Origin: Alistipes senegalensis | Lineage (GTDB): Bacteria; Pseudomonadota; Gammaproteobacteria; Burkholderiales; Burkholderiaceae_D | Assembly: GCA_023664945.1 (NCBI GenBank) | Contig: JAMPER010000001.1 | Span: forward strand, 339,451-403,450 | Reading direction: 5' to 3' | DNA length: 64,000 bases | Shown here: positions 53,220-64,000 of the stretch, piece after piece | Numbering within the stretch: position 1 is the stretch's first letter | Layout: every line of letters begins with the position of its first letter | Notes under the pieces: model-generated | What the model was told of the DNA's origin: nothing | What the model saw: only the letters and a program-made list of their open reading frames with translations | Database searches by the model: none | Position numbers and translations under genes: made by a program

Positions 53220-54571
53220 AAGCGGCCTTAAAGGATGTGGCGGCATGGGTTCAGGGCAGCCGGATGCAGCAAGACGCGGTGTTTGACGGGGTTTCGACAG
53301 ACAGCCGCACGGCACCGGCGGGCAGCCTGTTTGTGGCGCTGAAAGGCGAGCATTTTGACGCACATGATTTTTTGCCAGGCCTACCGGAAAAGGAGGTGGC
53401 TGCTGTTGTTGCCGAGAGGGTGCCTGAGGGGTTTCCCCTGCCGGTGCTGGTGGTTGAAGATACCCGCCGTGCATTGGGGGAAATGGCGGTGCAATGGCGC
53501 AGGCGTTTTGCCTTGCCGGTTATCGGGGTGACTGGCAGCAATGGCAAGACAACGGTCAAGGAAATGATTGCCTCGGTTTTCAGGGCGGCTTATGGGGAAG
53601 GCGGTTTTTTGGCGACGGCCGGCAATTTGAATAATGATATCGGTGTGCCGCAGACGCTTTTCAGGCTGGAGGCAGGGCAGAAAGCGGCGGTGATTGAGCT
53701 GGGCATGAACCATCCGGGGGAAATGGCCGGGCTGGCGGCGATGGCGCAGCCGACGGTGGGCCTGGTGAATAATGCGCAGCGCGAGCATCAGGAATTTATG
53801 GCCAGTGTCCGGGCGGTGGCCGAGGAAAATGGCGGTGTGATTCGGGCTTTGCCGGAAGATGGTACGGCGGTTTTCCCGGCGGAGGCGGATTTTTCCGGAT
53901 TGTGGGAACAGTATGCCAAAGAGAGCGGGAAGCGGAAAATTGTCACGTTCGGATTTGGCGGGACGGCATCGGTAAGGGGCCGGTATGACCCGGCAGACGG
54001 CCGGCTGGAAATACAGGTCGGCGGGCGGGCTGCGGTTGCCCGGCTGGCGGTGATGGGTGTGCATAATGCGCATAATGCGCTGGCTGCCGCCGCCTGCTGC
54101 CATGCCGTTGGCATTGGCATGGAGGATATGGTGCGCGGGCTGGAGGCTTTCCGCCCTGTACGGGGACGTTTGCAGCGCAGGCAGGCGGCAAACGGCGCTT
54201 TGCTGATTGACGATACCTATAATGCGAATCCGGATTCGGTGCGGGCTGCGATTGATGTGCTGGCCCAGGCGTCTTTTCCCCGTGTGCTGGTATTGGGCGA
54301 CATGGGCGAGGTGGGCAGCCAGGGGATACCTTTTCATGAGGAGGTTGGCGCTTATGCCCGGGAGAAGGGGATTGACTGTTTTTTCACGCTTGGCGACCTG
54401 GCGCGGTATGCGGCGCGGGCGTATGGTGAAAAAGCGGTGCATTTTGGCGGGGCAGAGGAGCTGCTGCGGTATTTGCGGGAATGGATGCCGCCTTCTGCAA
54501 CGGCGCTTGTGAAGGGCTCCCGCTTCATGAAGATGGAACGTATTGTCAATGGCCTGATTGAGAGAGGATAA
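53216..54571 (+). CDS. murF: UDP-MurNAc-tripeptide--D-alanyl-D-alanine ligase
   Basis: The 451-residue ligase completes the pentapeptide by adding D-Ala-D-Ala. The P-loop is VTGSNGKTTVKE (about 103-114); ELGMNHPGEM and LIDDTYNANPDS are family blocks. It overlaps murE by 4 nt. Confidence 0.95.
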   Translation: MKAALKDVAAWVQGSRMQQDAVFDGVSTDSRTAPAGSLFVALKGEHFDAHDFLPGLPEKEVAAVVAERVPEGFPLPVLVVEDTRRALGEMAVQWRRRFALPVIGVTGSNGKTTVKEMIASVFRAAYGEGGFLATAGNLNNDIGVPQTLFRLEAGQKAAVIELGMNHPGEMAGLAAMAQPTVGLVNNAQREHQEFMASVRAVAEENGGVIRALPEDGTAVFPAEADFSGLWEQYAKESGKRKIVTFGFGGTASVRGRYDPADGRLEIQVGGRAAVARLAVMGVHNAHNALAAAACCHAVGIGMEDMVRGLEAFRPVRGRLQRRQAANGALLIDDTYNANPDSVRAAIDVLAQASFPRVLVLGDMGEVGSQGIPFHEEVGAYAREKGIDCFFTLGDLARYAARAYGEKAVHFGGAEELLRYLREWMPPSATALVKGSRFMKMERIVNGLIERG

Positions 54572-54580
54572 GGGACGCAA

Positions 54581-55750
54581 ATGCTGCATTGGCTTGCGCA
54601 ACAATTCCAGCAGGATATGAGCTGGTTGAGGATTTTCGGGTATATCACGTTCAGGGCGGTTTTTGCCGCGCTGACGGCGCTGGTGATTGGCCTGATGGCA
54701 GGGCCTGCCGTTATCCGCCTGTTGACCCGCCTGAAGGTGGGGCAGGCTGTGCGGCAGGACGGGCCGCAGACGCACCTGGCCAAATCCGGTACGCCGACGA
54801 TGGGCGGCCTGCTTATCCTGATCGGGATCAGCGTTGCGACGCTTTTGTGGTGTGATTTGTCCAACCGCTTTATATGGGTGGTGCTGATTGTGATGCTGGG
54901 ATATGGCGTGATCGGCTGGGTGGATGATTACCGCAAGGTTGTTTACAAGGACCCCAACGGCATGTCTTCAAGGGAAAAGTATTTCTGGCAGTCGCTTATC
55001 GGTATTTTTGCGGCAATTTACCTGGCTTTTTGTGTTTCCGGGGAAAGTAATCAGGAAGTGTGGGCGCTGTTTGTGGAATGGATACGTTCGGGCTTAAGCG
55101 CCGGGCTGCCAGCCAAGGCTGACCTGATTGTGCCGTTTTTCAAGACGATAAGTTATCCGCTGGGAATCTGGGGGTTTATTACGCTGACGTATTTTGTGAT
55201 TGTCGGCAGCAGTAATGCGGTCAATCTGACGGACGGGCTGGACGGACTGGTGATTATGCCGACTATTCTGGTTGGGACGGCGCTGGGTATTTTTGCCTAT
55301 CTGACAGGCAATTTTACTTATGCCCATTATTTGTTTATTCCCTTTATTCCGGGTTCGGGGGAATTGCTGGTTTTTTGCGGCGCGATGGCGGGAGCCGGGC
55401 TGGCTTTTCTCTGGTTTAACGCTCATCCGGCCCAGATGTTCATGGGCGATGTCGGCGCGCTGGCATTGGGCGGTGCGCTGGGAACGATTGCGGTGATTGT
55501 CCGCCAGGAAATTGTGCTGTTTATTATGGGCGGTATTTTTGTGGTTGAGACGCTTTCGGTGATGTTGCAGGTGGTTTTTTTCAAGTACACGAAAAGGAAA
55601 TATGGCGTGGGCCGCCGGATTTTCCTGATGGCGCCGCTGCATCACCATTTTGAGCAGAAAGGCTGGAAAGAGACACAGGTTGTCGTGCGTTTCTGGATTA
55701 TTACGATTATTCTGGTTTTACTGGGACTTTCTACATTGAAGTTGCGCTGA
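54581..55750 (+). CDS. mraY: Phospho-MurNAc-pentapeptide translocase
   Basis: The 389-residue, ten-helix membrane enzyme makes lipid I. It has the catalytic aspartates in WVDDYRKV (about 111-118) and in NLTDGLDGL (about 216-224), and HHHFE in the last cytoplasmic loop. It follows murF by 9 nt. Confidence 0.96.
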   Translation: MLHWLAQQFQQDMSWLRIFGYITFRAVFAALTALVIGLMAGPAVIRLLTRLKVGQAVRQDGPQTHLAKSGTPTMGGLLILIGISVATLLWCDLSNRFIWVVLIVMLGYGVIGWVDDYRKVVYKDPNGMSSREKYFWQSLIGIFAAIYLAFCVSGESNQEVWALFVEWIRSGLSAGLPAKADLIVPFFKTISYPLGIWGFITLTYFVIVGSSNAVNLTDGLDGLVIMPTILVGTALGIFAYLTGNFTYAHYLFIPFIPGSGELLVFCGAMAGAGLAFLWFNAHPAQMFMGDVGALALGGALGTIAVIVRQEIVLFIMGGIFVVETLSVMLQVVFFKYTKRKYGVGRRIFLMAPLHHHFEQKGWKETQVVVRFWIITIILVLLGLSTLKLR

Positions 55751-55751
55751 T

Positions 55752-57194
55752 ATGGATTACGCGGGCAAAAAAGCACTGGTGTTGGGGCTTGGTGAATCGG
55801 GCTTGGCGATGGCGCGATGGCTGGCGCATTGCGGCGCAAGCGTGCGGGTTGCCGATACCCGCGAGCGGCCGGAAAGGCTGGCGGTGTGGCAAAAGGAAGC
55901 GCCGGATGCCGAATTTTTCCACGGGGCTTTTTCCGCCGCGCTGGCAGACGGCATGGATATGATTGCCCTCAGCCCGGGCCTGGCGCCGGAGACGGATCTA
56001 GCGGAAATTTGCCGTGCGGCGAGCGCTGCCCATATTCCGCTATGGAGTGAAATCGAGATTTTTGCCCAGGCGCTGGAGAGCCTTCGTAAGACGCGGGGGT
56101 ATTGCCCGAAGGTGATTGCCATTACCGGTACCAATGGCAAGACAACGGTGACCAGCCTGACCGGCCGGATGTGCGAGCAGGCAGGCAGGACGGTGAAGGT
56201 GGCAGGCAATATCAGCCCGGCGGTGCTGGATGTGCTGCGGGAGTCGCTTATGGCAGGTGAGCTGCCGGAGGTATGGGTGCTGGAATTGTCCAGTTTCCAG
56301 TTGTGGAGTACCTGGAGCCTGGATGCCGATGCGGCTGCGGTGTTGAATGTGACGCAGGATCATCTGGATTGGCACGGGGATATGGATGCCTATGCAGCGG
56401 CCAAGGCGCGGATATTTGGCAGGAAGACAATCAGGCTGTTAAACCGCAATGACAGCCGGGTGATGGCGATGGCCGGAGCAGACGGCGGGAAGGTGGTGAC
56501 GTTTGGCCTGGATTTGCCGCGCCGGCCCGGGGACGGGGGCGTGCGCCGCAGCCGGGGGATGGACTGGCTTTGCGTGGCTGATGCGGCGGGCGGGTATCAG
56601 GATTTGATGCCGGTTTCGGCGCTGCATATCCGGGGGCGGCACAATGCCGGCAATGCGCTGGCTGCGCTCGGGCTATGCCGGGCTGCCGGCTTGCCCATGC
56701 CGCCGCTTCTGGCGGCTTTGCAGGCGTATCGCGGCGAGCCGCACCGGGTTGAGATGGTAAGAAGTGTTGCCGGTGTGTGTTATGTGGATGACAGCAAGGG
56801 AACAAATGTTGGCGCGACGGTGGCGGCGGTGGAAGGCCTGGGGGCGGAGAAGGCGGGCAGGCCATTGCTTTTGATTGCCGGCGGGGATGGCAAGAACCAG
56901 GATTTTTCTCCTTTGCTGCCGGCGGTTTCCCGGTATGTCCATACGGTTTTTCTGATTGGCAAGGATGCCGAAGCGATTCGGCTGGCACTGAAGGAAAGCG
57001 GTGCCGAGCTGGTTTTGTGCACTTCGCTTGAAGAGGCGGTTCATCGGGCAGCCGACAGGGCCAAAGCAGGCGAGACGGTTTTGTTGTCTCCTGCCTGTGC
57101 CAGCTGGGATATGTTCAGGCATTATGCGCATCGTGCCGAGGTGTTTGCTGCAGCGGTGCGGGAGGTTGCCTTGTCCCGGGGAGAGGCGGCATGA
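55752..57194 (+). CDS. murD: UDP-MurNAc-L-alanine--D-glutamate ligase
   Basis: The 480-residue ligase adds D-Glu. The N-terminal [14 protein letters not shown] binds the UDP part, the P-loop is [10 protein letters not shown] (about 122-131), and YVDDSKGTN and [11 protein letters not shown] are conserved. It begins 1 nt after mraY and overlaps ftsW by 4 nt. Confidence 0.95.
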   Translation: MDYAGKKALVLGLGESGLAMARWLAHCGASVRVADTRERPERLAVWQKEAPDAEFFHGAFSAALADGMDMIALSPGLAPETDLAEICRAASAAHIPLWSEIEIFAQALESLRKTRGYCPKVIAITGTNGKTTVTSLTGRMCEQAGRTVKVAGNISPAVLDVLRESLMAGELPEVWVLELSSFQLWSTWSLDADAAAVLNVTQDHLDWHGDMDAYAAAKARIFGRKTIRLLNRNDSRVMAMAGADGGKVVTFGLDLPRRPGDGGVRRSRGMDWLCVADAAGGYQDLMPVSALHIRGRHNAGNALAALGLCRAAGLPMPPLLAALQAYRGEPHRVEMVRSVAGVCYVDDSKGTNVGATVAAVEGLGAEKAGRPLLLIAGGDGKNQDFSPLLPAVSRYVHTVFLIGKDAEAIRLALKESGAELVLCTSLEEAVHRAADRAKAGETVLLSPACASWDMFRHYAHRAEVFAAAVREVALSRGEAA

Positions 57195-58414
57195 ACGGGA
57201 TCAGGAAATGGGCGGCGAATTTGTCCGGGTTTGCTTTCCGGCCGCTTTCTTTTGAGCAGCGTTCCAAGATGATGCTTTTTGACCAGCATTTGCTTGGCGC
57301 GGCGCTGGCGCTGGCGCTGCTGGGGCTGGTGATGGTTTATTCGGCATCTATTTCCCTGCCGGATTCGCCCAAGTATGCCAGTTACCGGCAGACGCATTTT
57401 CTGCTCCGGCAGAGTATTTTTATTGTGATGGGCATTCTGGCAGGGCTGGCGGTTTTCCGTATTCCGCTGAGGGTGTGGCAAAAGTATGCGCCATACCTGT
57501 TTGTTTTTGCGCTGGTTTTGCTCGTTCTGGTGCTGGTCCCCGGCATTGGCAAGGGCGTTAACGGCGCACGGCGCTGGCTGCCTTTCAGGATATTCAATTT
57601 GCAGCCGTCCGAGCTGATGAAGCTGTTTATTGTGCTTTATGCGGCGGATTATACGGTCCGCAAGCAGAATGTGATGAAGAAGCTGACCAAGGGGTTTTTG
57701 CCGATGGCCAGTGCGCTGGGGTTAATTGGGCTTTTGCTTTTGCTGGAGCCGGATCTGGGGGCGCTGGTGGTGATTGTGGCGATTGCCATGGCGATTCTTT
57801 TTCTGGGCGGTTTCAACGGTGTGTGGTTTTTCGGGATTATTGCCACGCTGGTGGGTATTTTCAGTGCGGTTATCATGCTTTCTCCTTGGCGGCGGGAACG
57901 GATTTTTGCCTATTTGAATCCGTGGGATGGCGCGCATGCGCTGGGCAAGGCTTACCAGTTGTCGCATTCGCTGATTGCGTTTGGCCGGGGGGAATGGTTT
58001 GGCGTGGGGCTGGGAGGCAGTGTGGAGAAGCTGCATTATCTGCCGGAAGCGCATACGGACTTTCTGATGGCGATTATTGGCGAGGAGTTCGGTTTTGTCG
58101 GCGTGGTGGCGGTGCTGCTGTTGTTTTACTGGCTGATCAAGCGGGCGTTTGATATCGGGCGCCAGGCCATTGCGATGGATCGGATTTTTGCGGGGCTGGT
58201 CGCCCAGGGGATTGCGGTCTGGATCGGGGTTCAGGCGTTTATCAATATCGGCGTGAATGTGGGTTTGCTGCCGACAAAGGGCTTGACGCTGCCTTTGATG
58301 AGTTATGGCGGTTCAGGCATTGTGATTAATTGTGTGGCGCTGGCTGTGCTGCTGCGGGTGGATTATGAGAACCGCCTGATTATGCGGGGAGGGCGCGGCC
58401 ATGAGGAAGGATAG
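57191..58414 (+). CDS. ftsW: Septal peptidoglycan glycosyltransferase FtsW
   Basis: The 407-residue SEDS-family protein has about ten membrane helices. Diagnostic stretches are [51 protein letters not shown] (in two parts) and [13 protein letters not shown] near the C-terminus. It polymerises lipid II at the septum in partnership with FtsI. Confidence 0.95.
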   Translation: MNGIRKWAANLSGFAFRPLSFEQRSKMMLFDQHLLGAALALALLGLVMVYSASISLPDSPKYASYRQTHFLLRQSIFIVMGILAGLAVFRIPLRVWQKYAPYLFVFALVLLVLVLVPGIGKGVNGARRWLPFRIFNLQPSELMKLFIVLYAADYTVRKQNVMKKLTKGFLPMASALGLIGLLLLLEPDLGALVVIVAIAMAILFLGGFNGVWFFGIIATLVGIFSAVIMLSPWRRERIFAYLNPWDGAHALGKAYQLSHSLIAFGRGEWFGVGLGGSVEKLHYLPEAHTDFLMAIIGEEFGFVGVVAVLLLFYWLIKRAFDIGRQAIAMDRIFAGLVAQGIAVWIGVQAFINIGVNVGLLPTKGLTLPLMSYGGSGIVINCVALAVLLRVDYENRLIMRGGRGHEEG

Positions 58415-59501
58415 CCCGGTGAGACCCAAACGGCTGATGATTATGGCGGCTGGCACCGGCGGGCATATTTTCCCGGGGCTGGCGATTGCGCGCACGATGC
58501 GGGAAAAAGGCTGGGAGGTGACCTGGCTGGGGACGCGCCGCGGGATGGAAAACGGCCTGGTGCCGGCACAGGGGATTGCGCTGGATTGCATTGGCTTTGC
58601 CGGGATGCGCGGCAAGGGGCTGGCGCATATGGTAACGGGCGCTTTCAGGCTGTTTGGCAGTATGGCTGCCTGTTTGGGGATTTTAAGACGCCGCAAGCCG
58701 GATCTGGTGGTGGGGATGGGCGGCTATGTGACGGTGCCGGGCGGCTTTGCCTGCAAGGTGACGGGAACGCCGCTGGTGCTGGTGAATGCGGATGCGGGCC
58801 TCTTGCTTTCCAACAAGGCGTTATTGCCGGCAGCCAGGAAGATTTTGTTCGGGTTTCCGGCTGATCCGGCTGTGATGACGCCAAAGGGGGTGGTGACCGG
58901 CAATCCTGTCCGCCAGGAGATTGTGGATTTGCCTCCGCCGGATGTGCGGTATGCGCAAAGGAGCGGGCGCCTGAAGGTGCTGGTGGTTGGCGGCAGTCTG
59001 GGCGCACGGCCCCTGAATGAATGTGTGCCCCGGGCGCTGGCGGCGCTTTCGCCTGATGTCCGGCCGGTGGTGACGCACCAGACAGGAAAAGAGCATGCCG
59101 CCGGGGTTCGCCAGGCTTATATGGCTGCCGGGGTGGAGGCGCAGGTGGTGGAATTTATTGACGATATGGCGCATCAGTATGCCGGTGCGGATCTGGTGGT
59201 TTGCCGGGCGGGCGCAATTACGGTTTCCGAACTGGCGGCTGCCGGTCTCGCCAGCATTCTGGTGCCGTTTATTGCTTCCAGCACGGCGCACCAGCGTGAC
59301 AATGCTGTGTATATGGCGTCGCACAGCGCGGCGCTTCATTTGCCGCAGGCCGAGATGACGCCTGAGAGCCTGGCGGCGCTGCTGCAAAGGATGACGCGGG
59401 AAGAATGCGCCCGGATGGCGGGCGCTGCCTATTCGCTTGGCAGGCGGGAGGCGAATGCCTGTATTGCGGCAGAGCTGGAAGCGGCGGCAGGAACAGTTTG
59501 A
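58401..59501 (+). CDS. murG: Lipid II synthase MurG
   Basis: The 366-residue GT28 glycosyltransferase adds GlcNAc to lipid I. Family signatures are [16 protein letters not shown] (about 15-30), [24 protein letters not shown] and [17 protein letters not shown]. The chosen ATG overlaps ftsW by 14 nt; a later start near MIMAAG would be too short. Confidence 0.95.
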   Translation: MRKDSPVRPKRLMIMAAGTGGHIFPGLAIARTMREKGWEVTWLGTRRGMENGLVPAQGIALDCIGFAGMRGKGLAHMVTGAFRLFGSMAACLGILRRRKPDLVVGMGGYVTVPGGFACKVTGTPLVLVNADAGLLLSNKALLPAARKILFGFPADPAVMTPKGVVTGNPVRQEIVDLPPPDVRYAQRSGRLKVLVVGGSLGARPLNECVPRALAALSPDVRPVVTHQTGKEHAAGVRQAYMAAGVEAQVVEFIDDMAHQYAGADLVVCRAGAITVSELAAAGLASILVPFIASSTAHQRDNAVYMASHSAALHLPQAEMTPESLAALLQRMTREECARMAGAAYSLGRREANACIAAELEAAAGTV

Positions 59502-59511
59502 TAGGAACGAG

Positions 59512-60906
59512 ATGAAACACAAGGTTAAGAAAATCCATTTTGTGGGCATTGGCGGAAGCGGGATGAGCGGTATTGCGGAAGTGCTGCTGAATCTGGGCTA
59601 TGCTATTTCGGGTTCGGATTTGGCCAGCAATGCGGCGACGCGGCGTCTGGTCTCTTTGGGGGCCAAGGTGGCGCAGGGGCATGATCCTGCCCATATAGGC
59701 GATGCGGACGCTGTGGTGATTTCCTCTGCTGTGGCGCAGGATAATCCCGAGGTGCTGGCAGCGCGCAAGAGATGTGTTCCTGTTGTGCCCCGCGCGATTA
59801 TGCTGGCCGAGCTGATGCGGCTAAAGCGCGGGATTGCCATTGCGGGCACGCATGGCAAGACGACAACGACGAGCCTGGTTGCCAGTGTGCTGGCTGCCGG
59901 GGGATTTGATCCGACTTTTGTGATAGGCGGACGGTTAAACAGTGTGAATGCCAATGCGGCTTTGGGGACGGGGGATTTTATTGTGGCAGAGGCGGATGAA
60001 TCGGATGCCTCTTTCCTGAATCTCCATCCGGTGATTGAGGTGGTTACCAATATCGATGCCGACCACATGGATACTTACGGCCATGATTTTGCCCGTTTGA
60101 AGCAGGCGTTTATCGAGTTTACCCAGCGTTTGCCTTTTTATGGCCGGGCGGTTTTATGTATTGACAACAGTAATGTCAGGGAGATCAAGCCGTTTGTTTC
60201 CAAGCCGGTGACGACTTATGGTTTTCATGAGGAGGCGGATGTCAGGGCTGTCGGGGCGCAGGCGGACGGGGCCAGGATGCATTTTACGGTTGTCCAGCGG
60301 CAGTTCCCGGATATGGCGGTCAGCTTGAATTTGCCAGGTATGCACAATGTCCAGAATGCCTGTGCGGCGGTGGCGATTGCGCGGGAGCTGGGGATTGCCG
60401 ACAGCGCGACGCAACGGGCGCTGGAAGGGTTTACGGGGGTAAACCGCCGTTTTACCCGGGTTGGTGAAATCAGCCTGCCGGGCGGCGGCAGGGCCGAGCT
60501 GATTGACGATTACGGGCACCATCCGGCTGAAGTGGCGGCGACGATTGCCGCTGCGCGGGGCGCTTATCCGGGCAGGCGGCTGGTGGTGGCGTTTCAGCCG
60601 CACCGTTATACCCGCACCCGGGATTTGTTTGAGGATTTTGTCCGGGTGCTGTCGGCGGTGGATGTGCTGCTTTTGGCGGAAGTCTATCCGGCTGGCGAGC
60701 AGCCGATTGTTGCGGCGGACGGGCGTTCTCTTTCCAGGGCCATTCGTGTGGCGGGCAAGGTGGATCCGGTGTTTGTCGAGAAGATGGAGGATATGCCGGG
60801 TTTCATTTTGAATGTGGCAAAGGATGGCGATGTGGTGATTGTTATAGGGGCGGGGACGATCAGCCGTGTTCCTGCCTGGTTGATGGATTTGACGGTGGAT
60901 AAGTGA
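59512..60906 (+). CDS. murC: UDP-MurNAc--L-alanine ligase
   Basis: The 464-residue ligase adds the first amino acid of the stem peptide. It has [15 protein letters not shown] at the N-terminus, the P-loop [11 protein letters not shown] (about 111-121), EADESDASF and [10 protein letters not shown]. The ATG at 59512 is supported by AGGAACGAG; an upstream frame overlapping murG is rejected. Confidence 0.95.
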   Translation: MKHKVKKIHFVGIGGSGMSGIAEVLLNLGYAISGSDLASNAATRRLVSLGAKVAQGHDPAHIGDADAVVISSAVAQDNPEVLAARKRCVPVVPRAIMLAELMRLKRGIAIAGTHGKTTTTSLVASVLAAGGFDPTFVIGGRLNSVNANAALGTGDFIVAEADESDASFLNLHPVIEVVTNIDADHMDTYGHDFARLKQAFIEFTQRLPFYGRAVLCIDNSNVREIKPFVSKPVTTYGFHEEADVRAVGAQADGARMHFTVVQRQFPDMAVSLNLPGMHNVQNACAAVAIARELGIADSATQRALEGFTGVNRRFTRVGEISLPGGGRAELIDDYGHHPAEVAATIAAARGAYPGRRLVVAFQPHRYTRTRDLFEDFVRVLSAVDVLLLAEVYPAGEQPIVAADGRSLSRAIRVAGKVDPVFVEKMEDMPGFILNVAKDGDVVIVIGAGTISRVPAWLMDLTVDK

Positions 60907-61868
60907 TGAGCGATAAGGAAAGAGCTGACAGGCTGGGCCGGGTTGGCGTGCTGTTTGGCGGCCGTTCCGGCGAGCGGGAAATTTCCCTTTTGTCGGGAAA
61001 CGGGGTGCTTGAGGCCTTGCGGAGCAAGGGGGTTGACGCGCATCCGTTTGATACGGGCAAGCATACGGTGGCAGAGTTGGCGGCCGGGCAGTTTGACCGT
61101 GTTTTCATTGCGTTGCACGGGCCTTATGGGGAAGACGGCACGATGCAGGGGGTGCTGGAGCAGCTGGGGGTGCCTTATACCGGCCCTGGTGTGATGGCTT
61201 CTGCCATGGCGATGGACAAGGTGATGACGAAACGGATATGGCTTGCCGGCGGGCTGCCGACGCCGCGCTATGTGGTGCTGCATGCGGATTCGGATTGGCA
61301 GGCGGTTGTCTCGGAGCTGGGTTTGCCGCTGATTGTGAAGCCGGCGCATGAGGGGTCAACGCTGGGGGTGACGCGGGTAAAGGCGGCCGGCGAGCTGCCG
61401 CAGGCGTACAGGACGGCTGCCCGGTATGACAGGCTGGTGCTGGCGGAGGAATTTATTGCGGGGATGGAGCTGACCTGCCCGGTGCTGGAAAGGGACGGCA
61501 GGCCGCAGGCGCTGCCGCTGGTGAGGATTGTTGCGCCTGATGCCAATTATGATTACCAGAACAAGTATTTCAGCGAGGAGACGAAGTATCTTTGTCCCTG
61601 CGGGCTGGATGCACGTCTGGAAAAGGAGATTCAGGAGTATACGCTTGAGGCTTACCGGGCGCTGGGCTGCCGGGGATGGAGCCGGGCGGATATTATGCTG
61701 CGCGCTTCTGACGAAAAACCGTATCTGCTGGAAATGAATACGTCGCCGGGCATGACCGGGCATTCGCTGGTGCCCCTTTCTGCACGGGCTGCCGGTATTG
61801 ATTATGCGGAGTTGTGCCTGATGATTCTGGAGACAGCGTCGCTGGATCGCGGCAAGGACAGAAAGTAA
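60906..61868 (+). CDS. ddlB: D-alanine--D-alanine ligase
   Basis: The 320-residue ATP-grasp enzyme makes the D-Ala-D-Ala dipeptide used by MurF. Conserved parts are [32 protein letters not shown] and the C-terminal [20 protein letters not shown] 60906 overlaps the murC stop by one base. Confidence 0.95.
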   Translation: MSDKERADRLGRVGVLFGGRSGEREISLLSGNGVLEALRSKGVDAHPFDTGKHTVAELAAGQFDRVFIALHGPYGEDGTMQGVLEQLGVPYTGPGVMASAMAMDKVMTKRIWLAGGLPTPRYVVLHADSDWQAVVSELGLPLIVKPAHEGSTLGVTRVKAAGELPQAYRTAARYDRLVLAEEFIAGMELTCPVLERDGRPQALPLVRIVAPDANYDYQNKYFSEETKYLCPCGLDARLEKEIQEYTLEAYRALGCRGWSRADIMLRASDEKPYLLEMNTSPGMTGHSLVPLSARAAGIDYAELCLMILETASLDRGKDRK

Positions 61869-61881
61869 GGGACGGGACGGT

Positions 61882-62646
61882 ATGTGGTGGCATGATGTCA
61901 GACTGTTAAACACCGTGACCAAGGTATTGCTTGCTTTGTTCGTTGCCATGGTGTTGGCAGGCTGTTTTTCATGGCTGGCACAGCAGCCGTTTTTTACGCT
62001 TAAGGTGATACAGGTGCAGGAGGCGGATGGCAATGAATTGCGGCATGTGAATGCCATGACGATCAGGGGGATTGCGCTTCCGCGGATAAAGGGACATTTT
62101 TTTTCGGTGGATCTGGAGGCGGTTCGCGAGGCTTTCAAGGCGGTGCCGTGGGTACGCGAGGTGACGGTACGGCGCAAGTGGCCTGATGGGCTGCTTGTTT
62201 TCCTGGAGGAACACAGGCCGCTGGGAACCTGGGGAAGGGACGGACAGCTGCTGTCGGTGAAGGGGGATGTTTTTACAGCCAATCTTGCCGAGGCGGAGGA
62301 GGAGGTTAATTTGCTGAAGTTTTATGGCCCGGAGGGAAGCGAAAAAGAGGTGGCTGTGCGTTATGGCGAATTGAAACAGGGTCTGGCTGCGATCCGGCTG
62401 GAGCCGGTTGTGCTGGAATTGTCGGATCGTTATGCCTGGCGTGCTGTCCTGAATAACGGTGTGATGCTGCGTTTTGGCAGGCAGGAGGAGCCGGTTTCCA
62501 TGCGCGAGCAGACGGCCCGCCTGCTCGCGGCGTATCCCCGCCTGGCGGCGCAGTTGAAAAACGGAATTCGGGTGATTGATTTGCGTTATCCGAACGGGCT
62601 GGCGCTGACGGCGGACAATCTGACGCCGGGAACTGGCATACAGTGA
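61882..62646 (+). CDS. ftsQ: Cell division protein FtsQ
   Basis: The 254-residue bitopic protein has one membrane helix (about 15-32), a POTRA domain beginning at FTLKVIQV (about 37-106, with PWVREVTVRRKWPDGLLVFLEEHRP-like beta strands) and the FtsQ beta domain. It recruits FtsL and FtsB to the divisome. Confidence 0.93.
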   Translation: MWWHDVRLLNTVTKVLLALFVAMVLAGCFSWLAQQPFFTLKVIQVQEADGNELRHVNAMTIRGIALPRIKGHFFSVDLEAVREAFKAVPWVREVTVRRKWPDGLLVFLEEHRPLGTWGRDGQLLSVKGDVFTANLAEAEEEVNLLKFYGPEGSEKEVAVRYGELKQGLAAIRLEPVVLELSDRYAWRAVLNNGVMLRFGRQEEPVSMREQTARLLAAYPRLAAQLKNGIRVIDLRYPNGLALTADNLTPGTGIQ

Positions 62647-62665
62647 AGGGAAAAAGGATGCGGCG

Positions 62666-63901
62666 ATGACGAAAGAACTGAAAAACGGGATTGTGGCCCT
62701 GGATATCGGCACATCCAAGGTGGTGGCACTGGTGGCCGAGGTATTGCCTGACGGCCGGCATGAGATTATTGGCCTGGGACAGTATGACTCCAAGGGCCTG
62801 AAAAAGGGCATGGTTGTCAATATTGATGCGACGGTTGAATCTATCCAGCGGGCGCTGGAGGAAGCCGAGCTGATGGCAGACTGCAAGATAACGAATGTTT
62901 ATACCGGGATTGCCGGGAGCCATATCCGCAGTTTCAATTCCGAGGGGATGGTGGTCGTCAAGAAGGATAACGAGGTGACGGCTGACGATGTCAAGCGGGT
63001 GATTGAGGCGGCAAAGACGGTCAATATCCCGAATGATCAACAGCTTTTGCATGTGGTGTCGCAGGAATTTACTGTGGATAACCAGGATGGGGTGCGGGAG
63101 CCGATTGGCATGAGCGGGATGCGCCTGGATGTGAATGTGCATATTGTGACCGGGGCAGTGGCAGCTGTGCAGAATATTGTGAAGTGTGTGCGGCGGTGCG
63201 GCCTGGAGGTGGCGGATCTGATGTTGCAGCCGATGGCGTCGGCTGAAGCGGTGTTGACAGCTGACGAGAAGGAGCTGGGCGTTGTGCTGGTTGATATTGG
63301 CGGCGGGACGACGGATATTGCAGTCTTTACCGAGGGCGCTATCCGCCATACGGCGGTGATTCCGATTGCCGGTGACCAGATTACGAATGATATTGCCATG
63401 GCGCTGCGGACGCCGACCCACGAGGCCGAGGAGATCAAGCGCCGCTATGGCATTGCCAGGCAGTCGATGGTTGATCCTTCGGAAACAATAGAGGTGCCGG
63501 GACTGGGGGACAGGGGGCCCCGTACCATGTCGCGCCAGATGCTGGCGGCGGTGATTGAGCCGCGCGTGGAAGAATTGTTTGCGCTGGCTTTGCAGGTGGT
63601 GCGGGAATCGAAATATGAGGAAGTGTTGTCTTCCGGGATTGTGTTGACGGGCGGGTCTGCCCTGATGCCGGGTATGGCGGAGCTGGCCGAGGAGGTTTTT
63701 CTCAAGCCGGTCAGGATCGGGGTTCCGGAGTATCAGGGACAGCTTGCCGATATTGTGAGAAGTCCGCGTTATTCAACAGCGCATGGTTTGCTGCTCGAGG
63801 CGAAAAAGCAGCTGCTGCGGGGGCCGGTGGTTACCCAGCAGCAGGGGACTGCCAAGACGCTTTGGCAGAGTATAAAGGAATGGCTTGCAGGGAATTTCTA
63901 G
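62666..63901 (+). CDS. ftsA: Cell division protein FtsA
   Basis: The 411-residue actin-like ATPase tethers FtsZ to the membrane. It has IVALDIGTSKVVALVAE (phosphate 1), the 1C domain, VLVDIGGGTTDIAVF (phosphate 2), VLTGGSALMPGMAELAEEVF (adenosine motif) and a C-terminal amphipathic helix (LWQSIKEWLAGNF) for membrane binding. ftsZ should begin just past the window. Confidence 0.96.
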   Translation: MTKELKNGIVALDIGTSKVVALVAEVLPDGRHEIIGLGQYDSKGLKKGMVVNIDATVESIQRALEEAELMADCKITNVYTGIAGSHIRSFNSEGMVVVKKDNEVTADDVKRVIEAAKTVNIPNDQQLLHVVSQEFTVDNQDGVREPIGMSGMRLDVNVHIVTGAVAAVQNIVKCVRRCGLEVADLMLQPMASAEAVLTADEKELGVVLVDIGGGTTDIAVFTEGAIRHTAVIPIAGDQITNDIAMALRTPTHEAEEIKRRYGIARQSMVDPSETIEVPGLGDRGPRTMSRQMLAAVIEPRVEELFALALQVVRESKYEEVLSSGIVLTGGSALMPGMAELAEEVFLKPVRIGVPEYQGQLADIVRSPRYSTAHGLLLEAKKQLLRGPVVTQQQGTAKTLWQSIKEWLAGNF

Positions 63902-64000
63902 TATCAGGGTATTTTGTGATAACGGGCGGTTTTAGGCGGGATGCGGTATTGCCGCAAGGCAGTTTCCGGCTTAAAACCCTATTCAGACAGGAGTTAAACA
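63902..64000 (+). other. ftsA-ftsZ intergenic region with stem-loop
   Basis: No coding sequence is present. GGTTTTA (63928-63934) can pair with TAAAACC (63972-63978), enclosing a smaller hairpin GCGG-TATTG-CCGC (63943-63955). The window ends with AGGAGTTAAACA, a strong ribosome-binding site that should serve ftsZ. Confidence 0.6.

Noticed and set aside
53381-54775. 464-residue open frame on the minus strand
   Set aside because: Antisense to murF and the start of mraY, both certain genes; composition typical of a shadow frame.

Overview
The window is a chromosomal stretch of a Gram-negative betaproteobacterium of the order Burkholderiales. The proteins look closest to Oxalobacteraceae, possibly an Oxalobacter-like anaerobe. 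This assignment rests on familiar gene neighbourhoods: comM-ubiK next to gshA-gshB and EIIA-HPr-EI, metX-metW-ampG, glnE-yhdP-nitrilase-tldD, orn / M48 peptidase / rsgA, and rnpB just upstream of the division and cell-wall (dcw) cluster. It also rests on protein recognition by eye; no database search was possible, so the genus is an inference. The region is almost entirely core genome. I see no insertion sequence, prophage, tRNA, CRISPR array or transfer island.

Layout. 1-430: the end of an autotransporter and its terminator. 486-4622: a MidA-type methyltransferase facing a minus-strand set (lipoprotein, DUF1840, comM, ubiK). 4904-9873: glutathione synthesis (gshA, gshB) followed by a regulatory-type PTS (mannose-family EIIA, HPr, EI). 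9870-13068: a promoter, a SAM-II-like riboswitch and a terminator ahead of metX-metW-ampG. 13080-15047: a solitary trpB with its own promoter, then pyrE. 15052-19354 (minus): moeB-like, ctpA, envC, gpmA. 19445-21729: rhodanese, grxC, secB, gpsA. 21745-31150: glnE facing away from yhdP-nitrilase-tldD. 31180-32451: aroG behind a Phe/Tyr-rich leader peptide and attenuator. 32469-34958: a HAD phosphatase, yajQ, murB. 34955-40428 (minus): argF and the compact set argG-mtnP-class II aldolase-apt-mtnA. 40546-47507: rsgA, M48 peptidase, orn, a small histidine kinase, waaA, an EEP-family nuclease/phosphatase and clsB. 47542-47866: rnpB. 48141 to the end: the dcw operon mraZ-rsmH-ftsL-ftsI-murE-murF-mraY-murD-ftsW-murG-murC-ddlB-ftsQ-ftsA, stopping at the ribosome-binding site of the presumed ftsZ.

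How the genes work together. The dcw genes, plus murB, envC, ampG and ctpA, cover lipid-linked peptidoglycan precursor synthesis, septal synthesis and wall turnover. The mtnP-aldolase-apt-mtnA set would salvage 5'-methylthioadenosine to adenine/AMP, dihydroxyacetone phosphate and methylthioacetaldehyde without oxygen (the DHAP shunt). Methionine and aromatic amino acid synthesis each appear to be controlled by RNA in the 5' leader: a SAM-sensing riboswitch at metX and ribosome-mediated attenuation at aroG. These three (the salvage operon, the aroG attenuator and the metX riboswitch with its competing hairpins) are the observations most worth following up.
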